From assembly GCF_016055025.1 (NCBI RefSeq), contig NZ_JAECVW010000004.1: a DNA stretch of 64,000 bases. One strand, given 5' to 3'. A program made the position numbers and the translations under genes. The number at the start of each line of letters is the position of its first letter. Within the stretch, counting starts at the first letter, position 1. Positions 62,168-64,000 of this stretch are shown here, piece after piece. The DNA comes from Thermoactinomyces intermedius (GTDB lineage: Bacteria; Bacillota; Bacilli; Thermoactinomycetales; Thermoactinomycetaceae). The notes under the pieces are model-generated. The model was not told where the DNA came from. It saw nothing but the letters and a program-made list of their open reading frames with translations, and searched no databases.

Positions 62168-62713
62168 ATGATGAATCATTTATCCATTGCCAAACCGGCA
62201 AAAGAAGATACCCAAGCAGCGTTTGCCGTGTTTGAAGCCTCAATCATTGATGCTTTTGAAAAAGAAGGCCTTGGAGATTTAACCAATGATATGGCCTGTG
62301 AGATTGATTCCAAAAAGAACTTGCTCACCTCTTCACTGGAGAATGCCAACTCGGGCATTTCCTTTCTGGTTGCCAAAATGAACGGCCGACTGATCGGAAC
62401 GATTTCTTTCGGGCCTTGCGGGAGAGAAATCAAAAAATTGACCCATCACAAGCTGGAGTCCATCGGGGAGCTTGGCAGTCTTTATGTATTGCCTGGTTTT
62501 CAAGGCAAAGGCGTGGGGTCCGCTTTGATTCATTCCATGATGAAACAGCTTCATCAATCCGGAATTGAACAATTTTGTTTGGACAGTGGCTACATGCATG
62601 CTCAAAAAAAGTGGTTAAGGAAATTTGGCAAACCTTATCACATCGCCAAAGATTACTGGGGAAAAAATCGTCACCACATGATTTGGCTGTGCCGGGTCAT
62701 TGATTACGTGTAA
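62168..62713 (+). CDS. GNAT family N-acetyltransferase
   Basis: 181 aa. LGSLYVLPGFQGKGVGSALIHSMM (given in part as VLPGFQGKGVGSALIHSMM, about 101-119) is motif A, with the Q-x-K-G-x-G acetyl-CoA loop. KKWLRKFGKPY near residue 140 is motif B. AAAGGA precedes ATG 62168 (a second ATG follows directly). Substrate unknown. Confidence 0.84.
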   Translation: MMNHLSIAKPAKEDTQAAFAVFEASIIDAFEKEGLGDLTNDMACEIDSKKNLLTSSLENANSGISFLVAKMNGRLIGTISFGPCGREIKKLTHHKLESIGELGSLYVLPGFQGKGVGSALIHSMMKQLHQSGIEQFCLDSGYMHAQKKWLRKFGKPYHIAKDYWGKNRHHMIWLCRVIDYV

Positions 62714-62725
62714 ACCTCTGAATAA

Positions 62726-62821
62726 ATGAAGAAAGATGACATTCTTGGAATTTTGGACGGGATCGTTGGGTTCGGTGGTGCACTGTTTACCCTTTTCTTT
62801 GGTACCCGTGGATTAAAATGA
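62726..62821 (+). pseudogene. DUF4064-like N-terminal fragment
   Basis: 31 codons, MKKDDILGILDGIVGFGGAL then FTLFFGTRGLK. It matches the start of the DUF4064 gene at 63692 (IGGIFGFGGALFAIFFG), but stops after the first transmembrane helix. Probably a partial duplicate. Confidence 0.6.
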
Positions 62822-62833
62822 GGTGAAAAAAAT

Positions 62834-63307
62834 ATGATTGAATTTCGGATATTAGAGGAAACTGAGAAACCTGCTGATGATGAATTGGCTGAAGTGGAAG
62901 AACATTGTGAAATAAAATTGCCACCAGACTTTGTAAGATTCTATAGCCAATATGACATGCCGGAAAATCTTGAAGGAGAAATATACATAAAGGCAAAAGG
63001 TTACCCATATCCCCTTCAACTGGATGGGTTTTATTTGCCAGACCAAATGATTGAAGAATATGACGTCAGATTGGATGAGGATGAATCAATTCAAAGCAAA
63101 GGCAAACTCATTCCGTTCGCTTTTGATTCATCAATCAATCAGTATTGTTTCTTTTACCCAGCCAATAACGAAAATGACCCTATTATTGTTTGGGTAGACT
63201 CAAATCATGCAGCACAGGATCTTTTCCGTGAAAATAAATTTAATCCGGAAGCTGTTGTAGTGGTAAGGAAAACATTTAAACAATTTCTCGAAGATCTGTA
63301 TATTTAA
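62834..63307 (+). CDS. SMI1/KNR4 family protein (immunity type), second copy
   Basis: 157 aa. SUKH fold with ELAEVEEHCEIKLPPDFVRF (about 19-38) and LIPFAFDSSINQYCFFYPAN (about 93-112). Only distantly similar to the protein at 57840. AGGTGAAAAAAAT precedes ATG 62834. Located between DUF4064-like fragments, in a region that resembles a decayed toxin-immunity locus, though no toxin is seen. Confidence 0.83.
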   Translation: MIEFRILEETEKPADDELAEVEEHCEIKLPPDFVRFYSQYDMPENLEGEIYIKAKGYPYPLQLDGFYLPDQMIEEYDVRLDEDESIQSKGKLIPFAFDSSINQYCFFYPANNENDPIIVWVDSNHAAQDLFRENKFNPEAVVVVRKTFKQFLEDLYI

Positions 63308-63380
63308 TACTTAAAAAAACAGTTCATCAATCCCTTAGGTTACTTGTGCTGTCTACCCATTCCAAACTTAAAGAAGGTGC

Positions 63381-63430
63381 CGAAAAACGGTGTTGACCCT
63401 CAAGCGTGTCAGGGGTTTCGGTCACATGCC
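63381..63430 (+). repeat. 50-bp sequence shared with the CRISPR-flanking segment
   Basis: Matches the minus strand of 12310-12359 at 43 of 50 positions, including CCTCAAGCGTGTCA and CACATGCC. No CRISPR repeat follows it here. Origin unknown. Confidence 0.6.
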
Positions 63431-63442
63431 TGGCCTGATTAA

Positions 63443-63679
63443 GAAGGGAAAATCGTTGTCGGCGATAAGCAATTAAACGCCAACATGTTTATGGGTGATT
63501 CAGTTGGTGGCGAGATTGCAGGCGGTGTCAAACAAAATGGCGTTCTAACTTTCTTGACCAATAATAATGACCGTCTGGACCCCAAGTCAGTCAAAGAAAT
63601 CAAAATGGATTTAGGCGAAGTGATGTCGTCCGATTTTATGAACACCAAAAAGGTTGAGTTTGAAATCAAAGTGCAATAA
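63443..63679 (+). pseudogene. C-terminal fragment of a DUF4352-like protein
   Basis: In frame from 63443: EGKIVVGDKQLNANMFMGDS, GGEIAGGVKQNGVLTFLTNN, ending FEIKVQ. The beta-rich pattern recalls the telokin/immunoglobulin-like DUF4352 domain of Bacillus lipoproteins, but the N-terminus with any lipobox is missing. It ends 12 bases before the DUF4064 gene. Confidence 0.45.
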
Positions 63680-63691
63680 GGAGGATAGACA

Positions 63692-64000
63692 ATGAGCCGG
63701 ACAACAGAATTTGTTCTTGGGCTTATCGGTGGGATTTTCGGTTTTGGTGGTGCACTGTTTGCTATCTTTTTTGGAGCTGTGGATGAGGCTGTTTCAGGCA
63801 GCACATCGGAGGTAACCGGGTTAGGTTGGGGAGCTTTCCTTTTTTCCATCTTGGCAATCGTAGGAGCAATTGTAGTAAAGATCAATCCAAAGATCGGCGG
63901 TACTTTGATGCTGATTTCAGGGATCGGCGGATTAATTAGCATCTCGATGTTCTATGTATTAGCAACCGTGTTCCTTGTAATTGCAGGATTAATGGGAATC
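63692..64000 (+). CDS. DUF4064 domain membrane protein, partial
   Basis: 103 codons seen, cut by the window end. TTEFVLGLIGGIFGFGGALF at the start and further hydrophobic segments (GWGAFLFSILAIVGAIVV, IGGTLMLISGIGGLISI) are typical of DUF4064. AAGGAGG lies before ATG 63692. Function unknown. Confidence 0.8.
   Translation, partial: MSRTTEFVLGLIGGIFGFGGALFAIFFGAVDEAVSGSTSEVTGLGWGAFLFSILAIVGAIVVKINPKIGGTLMLISGIGGLISISMFYVLATVFLVIAGLMGI

Noticed and set aside
63439..63942. Minus-strand frame of 167 codons
   Set aside because: Antisense to the DUF4352-like fragment and DUF4064 gene; Pro/Ser-rich composition is typical of a shadow frame.

Overview
The window looks like Bacillota, order Bacillales. 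Evidence: strong AGGAGG-type ribosome binding sites, many Rho-independent terminators, a lysine (L-box) riboswitch before lysA, a YhbD/bactofilin pair, an AsnO-like asparagine synthase, a CcpA cre-like site and a CstR-controlled sulfur operon. Gene style fits a thermophilic Bacillaceae or Thermoactinomycetaceae member, but the sequence alone does not fix the genus. No rRNA or tRNA gene was seen.

Left backbone (1-24144): a cation efflux protein cut by the window edge; riboswitch-controlled lysA; a TipA-like MerR regulator with its own long-spacer promoter; a MocR-type regulator divergent from a GNAT; a DUF2157/GDYXXLXY membrane pair; a nuclease; a thioredoxin-like protein; the yhbD-bactofilin operon; an AsnO-like synthase whose glutaminase residues are replaced; a two-repeat CRISPR remnant; a LysE exporter; an Erm-type rRNA methyltransferase with a leader peptide and attenuator; two small ABC exporter operons (one permease frameshifted); a carboxylesterase; and a small HTH regulator.

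Island (24145-51170, about 27 kb): a two-domain GNAT gene is cut in two. Its 5' part lies at 51171-51354 and its 3' part at 23460-24144, both on the minus strand. Removing the DNA between them restores an in-frame conserved junction. The island is a mosaic of broken and intact accessory genes: a PemK-like fragment, a tyrosine recombinase with direct repeats, a secreted levanase and a DeoR regulator, integrase relics on both sides of a defence cluster (type I hsdMSR, a YgjP-like metallopeptidase and an SRA-HNH endonuclease), an IS605-type non-autonomous element with omega-RNA-like sequence fused to a 5'-truncated cadmium/zinc ATPase, a broken CoA ligase, a yrk/cst-type persulfide operon with two CstR operators, and a decayed Tn3 transposase that is fused to the GNAT at the right border.

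Right backbone (51171-64000): a DUF2332 protein, a rifampin phosphotransferase behind a NUDIX gene, WrbA, a pirin, two SMI1/KNR4 immunity-type proteins, Cu/Zn superoxide dismutase, a CoiA-like protein, a frameshifted MFS transporter, a broken VOC protein, a GNAT, and DUF4064-type fragments ending in a partial DUF4064 gene. Several backbone and island genes are broken by single-base changes in short homopolymers, which may be real decay or sequencing error.
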